Below, piece by piece: positions 21,877 to 30,535 of a stretch of 64,000 nt of DNA (position 1 is its first letter; the number at the start of each line of letters is the position of its first letter). The stretch is from Pseudohaliea rubra DSM 19751. Lineage in GTDB: Bacteria > Pseudomonadota > Gammaproteobacteria > Pseudomonadales > Halieaceae. The translations under genes were made by a program, and so were the position numbers. The DNA is taken from NCBI RefSeq assembly GCF_000764025.1, contig NZ_KN234764.1, positions 16,226-80,225 on the forward strand. The letters run 5' to 3'. The notes beneath the pieces were generated by a model that was not told the origin of the DNA, did not search any database, and saw only the letters and a program-made list of their open reading frames with translations.

Positions 21877-22137
21877 ATGTCTGACTCCTCTGGCATTGTG
21901 CGCGCAGCCGGTGAAGGCGTAGGCAACTTCCTCGCCGGCATTCCGCCGGCACTGATCGATTTCTTCAGTGGTATCGCTGCCGGCGCCGGCCTGCACGGCA
22001 TGCTCGACTGGGCGGCGATGATCTTTGGCCTGGGGCTGCTGCTATCCGCAGCGCGCGGGCTGCGCAGAAAGCGCATCGTGGGGCCAATGATTGGCGGCGC
22101 CATCGGCGTGACCTTGATGGGCTGGGCGATTGCTTGA
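21877..22137 (+). CDS. small membrane protein of unknown function
   Basis: An 86-residue protein with two or three hydrophobic stretches: a weak one around residues 17-37, then LDWAAMIFGLGLLLSA and PMIGGAIGVTLMGWAIA, separated by the basic loop GLRRKRIVG. It starts 43 bp after the coiled-coil gene and could be the third gene of a small operon with the exported ubiquitin. I do not recognise a family. Confidence 0.65.
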   Translation: MSDSSGIVRAAGEGVGNFLAGIPPALIDFFSGIAAGAGLHGMLDWAAMIFGLGLLLSAARGLRRKRIVGPMIGGAIGVTLMGWAIA

Positions 22138-22195
22138 GCGCTGAGGGCGTTACGGCAAAGCTGCCCGAGCCGAAGCCACAGGGCATTTCCCGTTT

Positions 22196-22325
22196 TTACT
22201 TGAAGCGATCGCGGGCCGATGAAAGGGCGTCCTCCATTGCGCCCCAGGCATCTTCGGCCCGGTGCTTGACGTCCTCCCATGCACTCGCGCTGGCTTCGCG
22301 CAGTTCAGCCATCTCAGCAGGTGTG
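22196..22325 (-). pseudogene. 3' remnant of a coiled-coil stress-protein gene
   Basis: On the minus strand a frame encodes a 38-residue end (MAELREASASAWEDVKHRAE, continuing to a DRFK terminus) and stays open a little further upstream. The spaced AWEDVK and DAWGAMEDAL pattern resembles the C-terminus of sll1863-type coiled-coil stress proteins. The N-terminal two thirds is missing and overlaps the end of the neighbouring reductase gene. A short real peptide starting at 22312 is the alternative. Confidence 0.4.
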
Positions 22326-22949
22326 TGCCAGTCGCCGAAGGTCGGCGTTGTGATGGATGTGCGTCCCCTCGCTACTCTGGTTGCAAAGCGCCAGCATGGC
22401 GGACGCTACCGTGACGGCTGAAATGCCACTGTAGCGATCCAGAGGCCCTATCGTCAGCCGGCGCAGCATCGGGTCCAGCCGTTGCAGCAGTGCCTCACCG
22501 GGTCGGCGCTCTCTACGGCGGCCAAGCAGCAGGCCGGGCCGCACTATATCCAGGCGAGCAAACCCCAGAGCCGCCAGATCGCGCTCGATTTCACCTTTGA
22601 CCTTCGAGTAGAAAACGGGCGACCGGACGTGGGCACCAACGGCGGTGATCGCGACAAAGTGCTGTATGCCCACGGCATGGGCCGAGCGCGCGAAATAGAG
22701 CACAGCATCATGATCGACTGCGTAGAAGTCAGCCCGGGAACCAGCTGCGGCCATGGTAGTGCCGAGCGCGCAGAGCGCCACTCTGGCGGGCGGCAAAGCA
22801 AGCGCGCTGGAAAAATCCGTGCGAATCGTCGCGGCAACACCCTCAACATCACGTCGACCTACTGTGGTGAGGGGGTATCCGGCGTCTGCCGCAAGCTGCA
22901 CCAGCTCCTGCCCCACAAGTCCTGTCGCTCCTGCCAGCAAAGCGTTCAT
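22314..22949 (-). CDS. NAD(P)-binding reductase, HTATIP2-like
   Basis: A 211-residue Rossmann-fold protein. The nucleotide-binding motif GATGLVGQEL is at the N-terminus, the central TTMAAAG segment binds cofactor, and YSKVKG holds the Tyr/Lys pair of extended SDRs. The family includes HTATIP2/TIP30-like proteins and many uncharacterised bacterial oxidoreductases. Substrate is unknown. It is transcribed towards the ubiquitin cluster, convergently. Confidence 0.8.
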   Translation of the reverse strand: MNALLAGATGLVGQELVQLAADAGYPLTTVGRRDVEGVAATIRTDFSSALALPPARVALCALGTTMAAAGSRADFYAVDHDAVLYFARSAHAVGIQHFVAITAVGAHVRSPVFYSKVKGEIERDLAALGFARLDIVRPGLLLGRRRERRPGEALLQRLDPMLRRLTIGPLDRYSGISAVTVASAMLALCNQSSEGTHIHHNADLRRLAHTC

Positions 22950-23094
22950 GGTCAGCGTTTCTCCAAGGGGTAGGTATCATGCCTTTTGTGACGTTCTTTG
23001 ATTTTTTGCTCCCTGCAGTGAACTATAGCCACTTGCTGTTTTTGTGCTGAAACGCGTTACAAAAACGCTCACAGGTTTAAGCCAGGAGATTCCC

Positions 23095-23874
23095 GTGCCC
23101 CCTCCCCCAGTCCTCGTAGAAACAGATGGCCCGGTCCGCACCATCATCATCAACCGACCGGATAAGCGCAATGCAGTCGACCGCCCGACGGCTGATGCGC
23201 TCAGGCAGGCCTTTCACGACTTCGAACATGATGACAGCCTCAGTGTGGCGGTACTCGCCGGGGCCGGCGGACACTTCTGCGCAGGTGCAGACCTCGCCGC
23301 ACTGGGCGATCCGCAGCGTCGCAATGCCCTTGAGCCGGAGGGCACCGGCCCCGGGCCCATGGGGCCATCGCGCATGCTACTCAGCAAACCGGTTATTGCA
23401 GCGGTATCGGGCTATGCCGTAGCCGGAGGCCTGGAGCTGGCGTTGTTCTGTGACCTGCGTGTGGCAGAAGAGTCCGCCGTGTTCGGTGTGTTCTGCCGAC
23501 GCTGGGGCGTACCACTGATCGATGGCGGCACCGTGCGCCTGCCGCGCATCGTCGGTCAGGGCCATGCTATGGACATGATACTGACCGGGCGTCCGGTGCA
23601 CGCCGATGAGGCCTTGCGCATTGGCCTCGCCAACCGCATGGTGGCTGATGGCAGGGCCCTGGAACAAGCGCAGATGCTGGCCCAGCAGATCGCCGGCTTC
23701 CCCCAGCGCTGTCTGCGCGCGGACCGCCTGAGTGCCTACAAGCACTGGGATCAACCGCTGGCCGATGCGCTGGCCAAGGAAGGCGCCGGCGGATACCCGG
23801 TCGTTTTTGAAGAGGCAATCGCCGGAGCCGAGCGCTTTACGAAGGGTGCCGGTCGGCACGGTGCCTTTGAGTAA
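23095..23874 (+). CDS. enoyl-CoA hydratase/isomerase (crotonase family)
   Basis: A 259-residue crotonase-fold enzyme acting on an acyl-CoA thioester. The oxyanion-hole segments are GAGGHFCAGADLAALG and VSGYAVAGGLELALFCDLRV. The Glu expected in classical hydratases maps to the GVPLIDGGTVRLP stretch and is not obvious, so isomerase or other chemistry is possible. I choose GTG 23095, six bases after AGGAG, over the upstream GTG at 23044. The acyl-CoA synthetase gene follows 31 bp later, so the two likely form an operon. Confidence 0.87.
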   Translation: MPPPPVLVETDGPVRTIIINRPDKRNAVDRPTADALRQAFHDFEHDDSLSVAVLAGAGGHFCAGADLAALGDPQRRNALEPEGTGPGPMGPSRMLLSKPVIAAVSGYAVAGGLELALFCDLRVAEESAVFGVFCRRWGVPLIDGGTVRLPRIVGQGHAMDMILTGRPVHADEALRIGLANRMVADGRALEQAQMLAQQIAGFPQRCLRADRLSAYKHWDQPLADALAKEGAGGYPVVFEEAIAGAERFTKGAGRHGAFE

Positions 23875-23905
23875 CCGCAATGAACAAGCCCGGAGAGCCA
23901 CGTGC

Positions 23906-25435
23906 ATGAGTGTGACCTATCTCGACCTGATCAATCGGGGCGCCCGCTACTACCCGGATCGCATCGCCCTTCAATTCGGCAGCGAAAAGCTCAGCTTCGA
24001 AGAGACACATGAGCTGAGCAATCAGCTGGCCCATACGCTGATCCAGCGCGGTATAAAGCGCCACCAACGCGTTGCGCTGCTGCTCAACAACAGTCTTTAC
24101 AGCGTGCCTGTGGACTTTGCCTGCGTAAAAGCCGGCATCAACCGGGTGCCGCTGAACGCGCGGCTCTCGCTAACAGAGCACCGCAAAATGCTCGAAGAGA
24201 CCGGCTGTGAAGTGCTGCTCTACGGCGCTGACCTCAGCGAGCGGGCTCTGGAACTCAGCAAGCTGCTGCCCGCTTTGTGCTGCCACGGCATCGGCAACAC
24301 CGCCGGCGGGGGAGACGACCTGCTCGCCGACAGCAGCAAGCAGAGCACCGCAAATCCGGACGTGCGTAGCGCACCGGACGATGTGATTCTCACACTATTT
24401 ACCTCCGGCACCACCGGCACGCTCAAAGCGGCTCAGCACACCCAGGCGTCCTACGCCGCCATTTGCAGGAATGTACTGCTCAACCTGGTGGCCGTAGAGC
24501 AGAACGACGCCATGCTGCACGCCGCCTCTCTGATCCACGCCAGTGGTGTTTTCGTGCTCCCGTTCTGGCTACGCGGCGCGCGCACTGTGATCATGCCCGG
24601 CTTTGATCCGGACGCATTCCTGACCCTGCTTGAACAGGAACGCATTACCACCATCAACATGGTTCCCACCATGTTACAGATGCTGCTGGCCAGCTCCCGC
24701 TTCGCCGAGGTCGATGTGAGCCAGCTACGGCAGGTGATCTATGGGGCGTCCCCGATGCCTCGCCCGGTGATCGAAGAGGCCATGGCCCTCTGGGGTCGAC
24801 AGAAGTTCTGGCAATACTACGGCCAGACCGAGTGTCCACTTGCCCTTACGGTGCTCAGACCCGAGGATCACGAAGCGGATCTGCTCGGTGCCTGCGGCAG
24901 GCCCGGCATTGATGTGGAAATCCGCCTGGTCGATGAGCACGGCGATGAGGTGCCGCAAGGCGAGCCTGGTGAAATCGTCGTGCGCGCCCCCGCCATGATG
25001 GCCGGCTACCACAACGCCCCGGCGCTGAATGATGAGATTTTCATGGACGGCGGCTGGCTGCGCACGCGTGATATCGCCCGCTTCGATGAGCGCGGCTTTC
25101 TGCACATGAAGGACCGCACCTCAGACATGATCATCACCGGCGGCTACAACGTGTATCCCCGAGAGGTGGAAGACGTGCTCACCGCCCATCCTGACGTTGC
25201 GGAGTGTGCTGTGATCGGGCTGGCAGACCCGCAGTGGGTGGAAGCGGTCACTGCGGTTGTGGCGCTAAAACCTGGCCACACGGTAGCCGCGGACACTCTG
25301 GTGGAATTCGTTGCCCGGCGGCTGGCGTCCTACAAGAAGCCCCGCGCAGTGCTTTTCACAGAGACCATTCCCAAAACAGCTGTTGGCAAAATCAACCGTA
25401 AGGCCTTGCGGGATCGCTACAACGATACGGCCTGA
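23906..25435 (+). CDS. class I AMP-forming acyl-CoA synthetase
   Basis: A 509-residue ligase that makes acyl-CoA from a carboxylic acid, ATP and CoA. Motifs are TLFTSGTTGTLKAA (A3), YYGQTECP (A5), LRTRDIARFDERGF (A7/A8), IITGGYNVYPREVE (hinge) and the catalytic Lys in PKTAVGKINRKAL. In A3 the usual GxPKG is GTLKA, a mild deviation. Pairing with a crotonase suggests catabolism of an unusual acid. Substrate is unknown. Confidence 0.9.
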   Translation: MSVTYLDLINRGARYYPDRIALQFGSEKLSFEETHELSNQLAHTLIQRGIKRHQRVALLLNNSLYSVPVDFACVKAGINRVPLNARLSLTEHRKMLEETGCEVLLYGADLSERALELSKLLPALCCHGIGNTAGGGDDLLADSSKQSTANPDVRSAPDDVILTLFTSGTTGTLKAAQHTQASYAAICRNVLLNLVAVEQNDAMLHAASLIHASGVFVLPFWLRGARTVIMPGFDPDAFLTLLEQERITTINMVPTMLQMLLASSRFAEVDVSQLRQVIYGASPMPRPVIEEAMALWGRQKFWQYYGQTECPLALTVLRPEDHEADLLGACGRPGIDVEIRLVDEHGDEVPQGEPGEIVVRAPAMMAGYHNAPALNDEIFMDGGWLRTRDIARFDERGFLHMKDRTSDMIITGGYNVYPREVEDVLTAHPDVAECAVIGLADPQWVEAVTAVVALKPGHTVAADTLVEFVARRLASYKKPRAVLFTETIPKTAVGKINRKALRDRYNDTA

Positions 25436-25730
25436 CAATTTCCGGCAAACGCGCCGCGGCCGCTGCCATACAAACCGGAACCGCCGGTTGAATCCACCCC
25501 GTCCGCCGCTGTCGCTGTAGCGGGCCCCCTGATGCAGTCCGCGAGACATCAGCCGGCGCTTCAGCCTTTCAAAAAGACAGAACTGGAACGCCTGCGCAGC
25601 CCCCCCCCAGGGGGGCACGTGCTCATGGCTGCGCCGGGCACTACATCCAGCGCAATAACATCGCGCAACCGACGGCCGGAGTCATTCATGAGACTTACCA
25701 GAAACGAAAAACCCCGGTGGTCCAGGCCGG

Positions 25731-26651
25731 TTATAGCTTGATGAACGCCAGGGCGTTGTTCGGGTTCATGGGAATGACCAACTGATGCTGCACGGAGTCG
25801 TAGCACAGGGACGCCGCATCGGGAATTCCCGCGGCAATCACCCGGGCTTCTTCGCCGGGTACGAGCTTCGAAATGCTGCCAAAGCGGACGCTGCTGACAT
25901 ACTTCGTGCCGTCAGGCAGGACGACGACGCCGTCGCTCCCCGCCTCCGCGGCTTCTTCCACGCGCACAAGCTCCCCGGAGCGTTCGTAGGTCACTACCGC
26001 CTTAGAGTCGAGATTAACGACAACAATGCGGCCGTCGTTATCGATGGCCACACCGTTCGGCCGGCTCAGGGGACCACCCGCGGCAAACACGGAGCTGTCG
26101 CCCTCGGCTGTCACCTTATAAATAAGCTCGCCCGGCTGTGTCTCAGAAACGTAAGCCGTGCCGTCCGCGGCGACGGCGATGCCGTTCAGGAAGCCGGCGC
26201 CAGGGACTCTGATTGAGCTGACGGGCTCACCGGTCTGCAGGTTGAAAGCGTGCACAAAGCCCGAATCCACCGTGTACAGAACACCATCGCGGATTGCACT
26301 GCCGATCGGGGTGATCAACTCCGGCCCGTTACCGGGGGCGCCAAGCCATTGCGCCGTGTGCAGGGAACCGTCGGGGTGCACCAGCGAGGCGTACCCATCA
26401 GCCTCGGCGTCGTCGGAAAACTCACCGGCGTTCATGACGATAAGGAGATTGCGCTCCGGGTCGAAGGTACAGCTTTCGGCAAAATGAAAACCGCCAAACA
26501 CCTTGACGTTGTCAGACATCACAACGCGCTCGCCGGATTCGTTGATATTCCCCAGGGGCTGGCCCACCTGAAACGCCTGAGCGCTAGCAGAAGGGGTGAA
26601 CACAAGGGGCAGCGCGCAGCTGGCCAGCAATGAAAGCTTTTTAGCGACCAT
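25731..26651 (-). CDS. exported SMP-30/NHL-like beta-propeller protein
   Basis: A 306-residue protein with a signal peptide (residues 1-25, ending SASAQA) and repeated propeller blades such as NGIAVAADGTAYVSET and NGVAIDNDGRIVVVN. This resembles SMP-30/gluconolactonase-type and NHL propellers. I start at ATG 26651, preceded by GGAGG at 7 nt, not at the longer upstream frame. Lactonase activity is possible, but metal ligands cannot be assigned with confidence. Confidence 0.75.
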   Translation of the reverse strand: MVAKKLSLLASCALPLVFTPSASAQAFQVGQPLGNINESGERVVMSDNVKVFGGFHFAESCTFDPERNLLIVMNAGEFSDDAEADGYASLVHPDGSLHTAQWLGAPGNGPELITPIGSAIRDGVLYTVDSGFVHAFNLQTGEPVSSIRVPGAGFLNGIAVAADGTAYVSETQPGELIYKVTAEGDSSVFAAGGPLSRPNGVAIDNDGRIVVVNLDSKAVVTYERSGELVRVEEAAEAGSDGVVVLPDGTKYVSSVRFGSISKLVPGEEARVIAAGIPDAASLCYDSVQHQLVIPMNPNNALAFIKL

Positions 26652-26789
26652 AAGTAATCCTCCGGTAAATTTTTGCCATTCTCGCAGATCTTGTCGATCG
26701 CTGGCTTCCTTATACCCGGCAGGCGCCAACCGCGGCTTGCGCCCTCGAGTGTGTATAGTGGTACCGGCAGTTCAAAGGGAGGCTTTCAC

Positions 26790-27842
26790 ATGACATCCGA
26801 TGACACCGCGAGCAATGAAAGAGGAACGGAAGCAGAAGCTGCCTAGCGGTTGGAAACTATCGAGGAAAAACTCCTCACCTCCGAGGCCCGCTATCGCCGG
26901 CTCTTTGAGGCTGCGCTCGATGGGATTCTGATTCTCAACTTCGAGACAGGGCAGATCGAGGATGCGAATCCTTTCCTGATCAACCTGCTGGGGTTCTCCC
27001 ATGAGGAATTCCTGGGCAAGCGGCTTTGGGAAGTAGGCGCTTTTGCAGATCTGCCGGAAGCCAAGAACATGTTCTCCAGACTCCAGGAGCGAGGCTACGT
27101 ACGGTACGAACACCTACCCCTGAAGGCCAGCAACGGGAGCCTCATAGATGTCGAGTTCATCAGCAACTCCTATGACTGTGAGGGCGTACAGGTAATCCAG
27201 TGCAACATTCGGGATATTCGCTATCGCGCGGAAGCTGAGAGAATAAAGGCGAGACACCTGAAGGAAATGAAAGCGGCGTTGCTCAGTGCCGTTGAGCTGG
27301 CGATGGAGATCGGCGAATTACGTGACCCCTACACCGTCGGTCACGAGAAAAACGTTGCTTTGATCGCGGTGGCGATCGGAAAGGAGCTTGGCTTGAGCGA
27401 GCACATGCTGGACAGCCTGAAGTTTTCCGGCCTGCTTCATGATATCGGAAAAATTGCGGTACCCATCGAAATTCTCTCGAAGCCGGGGAAGATATCGCCG
27501 AGCGAATTCGAGCTGGTTAAAACACACCCGGTGGAGGGCTACAACATTCTCAGCCGCATGAACTGGCCCTGGCCCCTGGCTACTGTTGCATACCAGCACC
27601 ATGAACGCCTCGATGGCAGCGGCTATCCCCTGGGTCTGAAAGGCGGGGAAATCATTCCCGAGGCGAAAATTATTGGCGTTGCCGATGTCGTTGAGGCCAT
27701 GACTTCCCATCGTCCCTATCGGCCGGCCATCGGTATAGAAAACGTCATGGCTGAACTGGAACTTGGCCGAGGGGTGACCTACGATAGCGACGCCGTTGAT
27801 GCCTGCCTCACTTTGTTCAGGGAAAAAAACTTCACCTTTTGA
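26790..27842 (+). CDS. PAS/HD-GYP phosphodiesterase with in-frame amber codon
   Basis: A cyclic-di-GMP phosphodiesterase-type protein. The natural start is ATG 26790, seven bases after GGGAGG, but codon 19 is TAG (26844-26846) and the same frame continues directly as RLETIEEKLL. The downstream part holds a PAS domain (RYRRLFEAALDGILILN, followed by NPFLINLLGF) and a full HD-GYP domain (HDIGKIAVP, HHERLDGSGYP). Restart at TTG 26850 would give 330 residues with all domains. It may therefore be a mildly mutated gene, a suppressed stop or a reinitiating one. Confidence 0.8.
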
Positions 27843-28266
27843 TGAGCGCGCGCCCGGCCACCGCTCCGGTAGCTGAAGTGCAAACAAAGCGCGATAGTGC
27901 CCCAGCATGACCCGCAGCACCGGAGGAGCGATGACGCGGGCGCTTCGAGACTTTGATGCTGCAAGGGCGCGGGAGGCGCCTGTTCGGCATCGACAGGCAG
28001 GAAAATAAACACAGCAATACTCATTGCAACGCGTTGATGCTATTGGCATCCTCCTGTGCGCCGTATGGGCGGGTTAGACTGACCACCAATGTGGCACCGG
28101 TTCTGGCGATACAGGTCTTAGGCAAGCTCCCGGCCGGCCTCCGAGCTCGCCCTGTTGACCGACCTCATCGCGCTTGTCGGCGTGCGGCGGGCTTGTTTCG
28201 CCAGACGCAACACAGAGCGCCCTTCAACCTACCAGCTCATCACATCACCTGAGAAACAAGGACACT
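27843..28266. other. 424-bp gap without a supported gene
   Basis: Both strands were read. The open frames are antisense shadows of the HD-GYP gene or short. No tRNA, terminator with a T-tract, or clear promoter was seen. The leader of the second coiled-coil gene ends with AAGGA six bases before its ATG. It does not resemble the leader of the first copy. Confidence 0.5.
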
Positions 28267-28809
28267 ATGCTCACAGCCAACCGCCTCGAAAAAATCATGG
28301 AACTCGAACAGGAGCTCCGCGCCGAATACCAGCAGCAGCTGGACAATCAGCAAGCGGCCATTGACGCCGCCCTCGCCGGGAAGGTCGACCTTCAGGCCAC
28401 CATCGACAAGCAGCTGGAGACCATCCAGGAACTGACCGCCAAAGCCAGCGACACCCAGAAGGTGGAGCAGCGCAATCGCGAGCTCCACAACCGCGCCGAC
28501 AACCTCCAGGCCGAGATCGCCGAGCTGAAGCAGCGGATGAAGACGCTTCAGAAGGACCTCAACGCCGTCCGTGAGGAGAACAAGACCCTCAACCAGTTCG
28601 ATCCGGCGCGGATGAAGAAAAACCTCGACGCGAGCAAGAAAAAGCTGGCCGAGAAGCAGCGGGATAACGAGAGCCTGCAGAAAGCGCTGACCGAGAGCCG
28701 GAAGGAGCAAGCGACGCTGGAGCGGCGGGTCAAAGAGCTGGAGGCGCAGGGGGAAGGCGCCGGCACCGAGAGCGCTGAAGGGCAGGAGCAGGGCTCACCG
28801 GAGCAGTAA
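28267..28809 (+). CDS. coiled-coil protein, paralogue B
   Basis: A 180-residue near copy of the protein at 21273. The first ~159 residues differ at about 11 positions and the DNA is also closely similar. The C-terminal ~20 residues (rich in Gly, Glu and Gln) are unrelated. I start at ATG 28267, equivalent to the first copy and preceded by AAGGA. The upstream frame extension has no counterpart. The similarity stops before the start codon, so only the coding part appears duplicated. Confidence 0.8.
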   Translation: MLTANRLEKIMELEQELRAEYQQQLDNQQAAIDAALAGKVDLQATIDKQLETIQELTAKASDTQKVEQRNRELHNRADNLQAEIAELKQRMKTLQKDLNAVREENKTLNQFDPARMKKNLDASKKKLAEKQRDNESLQKALTESRKEQATLERRVKELEAQGEGAGTESAEGQEQGSPEQ

Positions 28810-28820
28810 ACGCGAGGCAG

Positions 28821-29108
28821 CTAGTGGACCGTACCCTCTGCGCTGCCATTTTCCAGCACCTCCTCCGCAATAGCCTTGCAGAATACACCAAGCTCCCGGG
28901 CACTCACCGAGGAGCGCTCCGTGTACAGCTGCACGGCAGTGCAGAGCATCAGGTCCTGCGCCCGCTCGGCCTCAATGCCCTCTTCTTCCATGGCAGCGCG
29001 AATCATCCGCTCAAGAAACAGGTGCATCTTGGCGCCGATGCGGCTGTCCTGCTCCTGCTCTTCCGGAGAGATCAGCTCGGGGTCAGGGTTGCTGTGATCA
29101 TCGCTCAT
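28821..29108 (-). CDS. small acidic protein of unknown function
   Basis: A 95-residue, Glu-rich, probably helical cytoplasmic protein (ERMIRAAMEEEGIEAERAQD). No recognised family, signal peptide or membrane helix. It is convergent with the second coiled-coil gene, 11 bp away. Coding is supported only by the clean frame and plausible composition. Confidence 0.55.
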   Translation of the reverse strand: MSDDHSNPDPELISPEEQEQDSRIGAKMHLFLERMIRAAMEEEGIEAERAQDLMLCTAVQLYTERSSVSARELGVFCKAIAEEVLENGSAEGTVH

Positions 29109-29382
29109 AAGAAACGGGCCTCTGCTGGATGCCCACCAAGGCTACAGCCAGCCTTCCACGAAGTCACCGGGCGCGACGGCGAAGAGTCGCAGCCGACCGA
29201 CACCGGCCAGCAGCGTGACTACACCGATCAGCCGCAGGATGACCGCTTGCGCCGACCGGGTAGCGAAGCACCTGCAGCCTCCTCCTGAGCCATGGGCCCG
29301 TGGCTGCCTAAGGGCTGGCCCCCGGGCGGAACCGCCAGTACCCTCCCCTTTTGAATTCTGATCATTCCGGAGGAAGCCACCC

Positions 29383-29730
29383 ATGGCCTATGAACTGAGC
29401 GGCAAGATCAAGCTGATCCAGGATCCGCAGACCTTCGAGAGCGGCTTCACCAAGCGGGAGATGGTCGTGACCGTCGAGGACGGCAAGTACCCGCAGGAGA
29501 TCGCCCTGGAGTTTGTGCAGGACAAGATCGCCCTCCTCGACGCCCTGCAGCCGGGCCAGGAAGTCAAAGTGAGCTTCGACCTTCGCGGGCGCGAGTACAA
29601 AGGCCGCTACTTCAACAACCTGCAGGGGTGGCGGGTCGATGTACTCAGCGGGGATGGCGACGGAGGGAACTCAGGCGAAACCCACTACCCGGAGCCCTCG
29701 GATTTCGACGACGGGGATATCCCGTTCTGA
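29383..29730 (+). CDS. DUF3127 protein with SSB-like acidic tail
   Basis: A 115-residue protein. The first ~90 residues fit DUF3127, an OB-fold-like family (YELSGKIKLIQDPQTFESGF, LQPGQEVKVSFDLRGREYKG). The tail is acidic and ends DDGDIPF, like the protein-interaction tip of single-stranded DNA-binding protein (DDDIPF). CGGAGGAA precedes the ATG. A role in binding single-stranded DNA or in recruiting SSB partners is inference. Confidence 0.8.
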   Translation: MAYELSGKIKLIQDPQTFESGFTKREMVVTVEDGKYPQEIALEFVQDKIALLDALQPGQEVKVSFDLRGREYKGRYFNNLQGWRVDVLSGDGDGGNSGETHYPEPSDFDDGDIPF

Positions 29731-29846
29731 GGTCGCCCGGGGCCTCCGCGGACCGCGGAAAAGGCAAATGCAGAGGCAGCAGTGAACCATGCTGCTGCGC
29801 TTGGGGCGTGGTGAATCGCCGCGATGCTGTTAGGCAGGACGCATCG

Positions 29847-30245
29847 TCACGGCACATGAAAGGGCGGCTTGCCACGACGTTTTCGCAGCGCATTCAGCTG
29901 TTTGAGCACCCCGGGGCGTGTCACCAGCCAGCGCTCCAGGCGGTATTTCCCCGGGAAGTTCATCAACAGAAGCCCCACGAGCACCGTCAGGATACCCTGG
30001 CCCGGGGTAAACAGCATCACGACACCCAGCCCCAGCAGCACAGCACCGAGAAGATTCTTCAGCATGGCGAGCAGGAAACTTGCGAACGGTTTGCCCGTGG
30101 CCTCGCGCCAGCCCTCCCGGCGACGGTGATCGAAATAATCGGCAGGCAGCCGGGTCACCAGCCACGGAATGGTCAGCACCGTGGCCACGGCAAAGAGCAG
30201 GGAGACGGCGGCAATCCACCAGAGGTAATTTTCTATAGCGTCAAT
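29847..30245 (-). CDS. PGPGW-type membrane protein, probable ATT start
   Basis: A 132-residue protein. The family core TRLPADYFDHRRREGWR and the membrane hairpin with MLFTPGQGILTVLVGLLLMN are clear. The first GTG (30188) would delete the N-terminal membrane helix IENYLWWIAAVSLLFAVAT normal for this family. The frame extends to ATT at 30245-30243, which has AGGAGGT a few bases upstream, and a TGA closes the frame just beyond. ATT is thus the best start. Function of the family is unknown. Confidence 0.7.
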   Translation of the reverse strand: MDAIENYLWWIAAVSLLFAVATVLTIPWLVTRLPADYFDHRRREGWREATGKPFASFLLAMLKNLLGAVLLGLGVVMLFTPGQGILTVLVGLLLMNFPGKYRLERWLVTRPGVLKQLNALRKRRGKPPFHVP

Positions 30246-30535
30246 GGGCGACCTCCTGGCCGGCTGATGTCACGCAACTGCCATAAAGCAGGCATCCGCG
30301 AAGCCCCCGATTATACCTGCCGGGCGCGGCCCCGCCTGCGCATCGCATGGAGCCCGCTGATCGCAGCATGATGAGCAGCAGCTAGGCTGGCATGGCCTGC
30401 GTCTGGCACAATCCCGGCGCCCGCCCAGGGGCATGCAGGGACTTTGATCTCAGTAGCAAACGAGATGACGCAGCAGTTTCAGGAGCGCTCGCTCCGGGGC
30501 ATGGGTGCCCCGGGGCCGCAAGGAGAGGCAAAGCC

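Noticed and set aside
27318..28049. Long minus-strand ORF opposite the HD-GYP gene
   Set aside because: It is the antisense shadow of a gene with clear domains, and its own translation shows no family features.
29142..29384. Minus-strand 80-codon frame with a hydrophobic C-terminal half
   Set aside because: The N-terminal part is low-complexity, no ribosome site precedes any start, and it covers the promoter region of the DUF3127 gene. A small membrane peptide cannot be excluded but is not supported.
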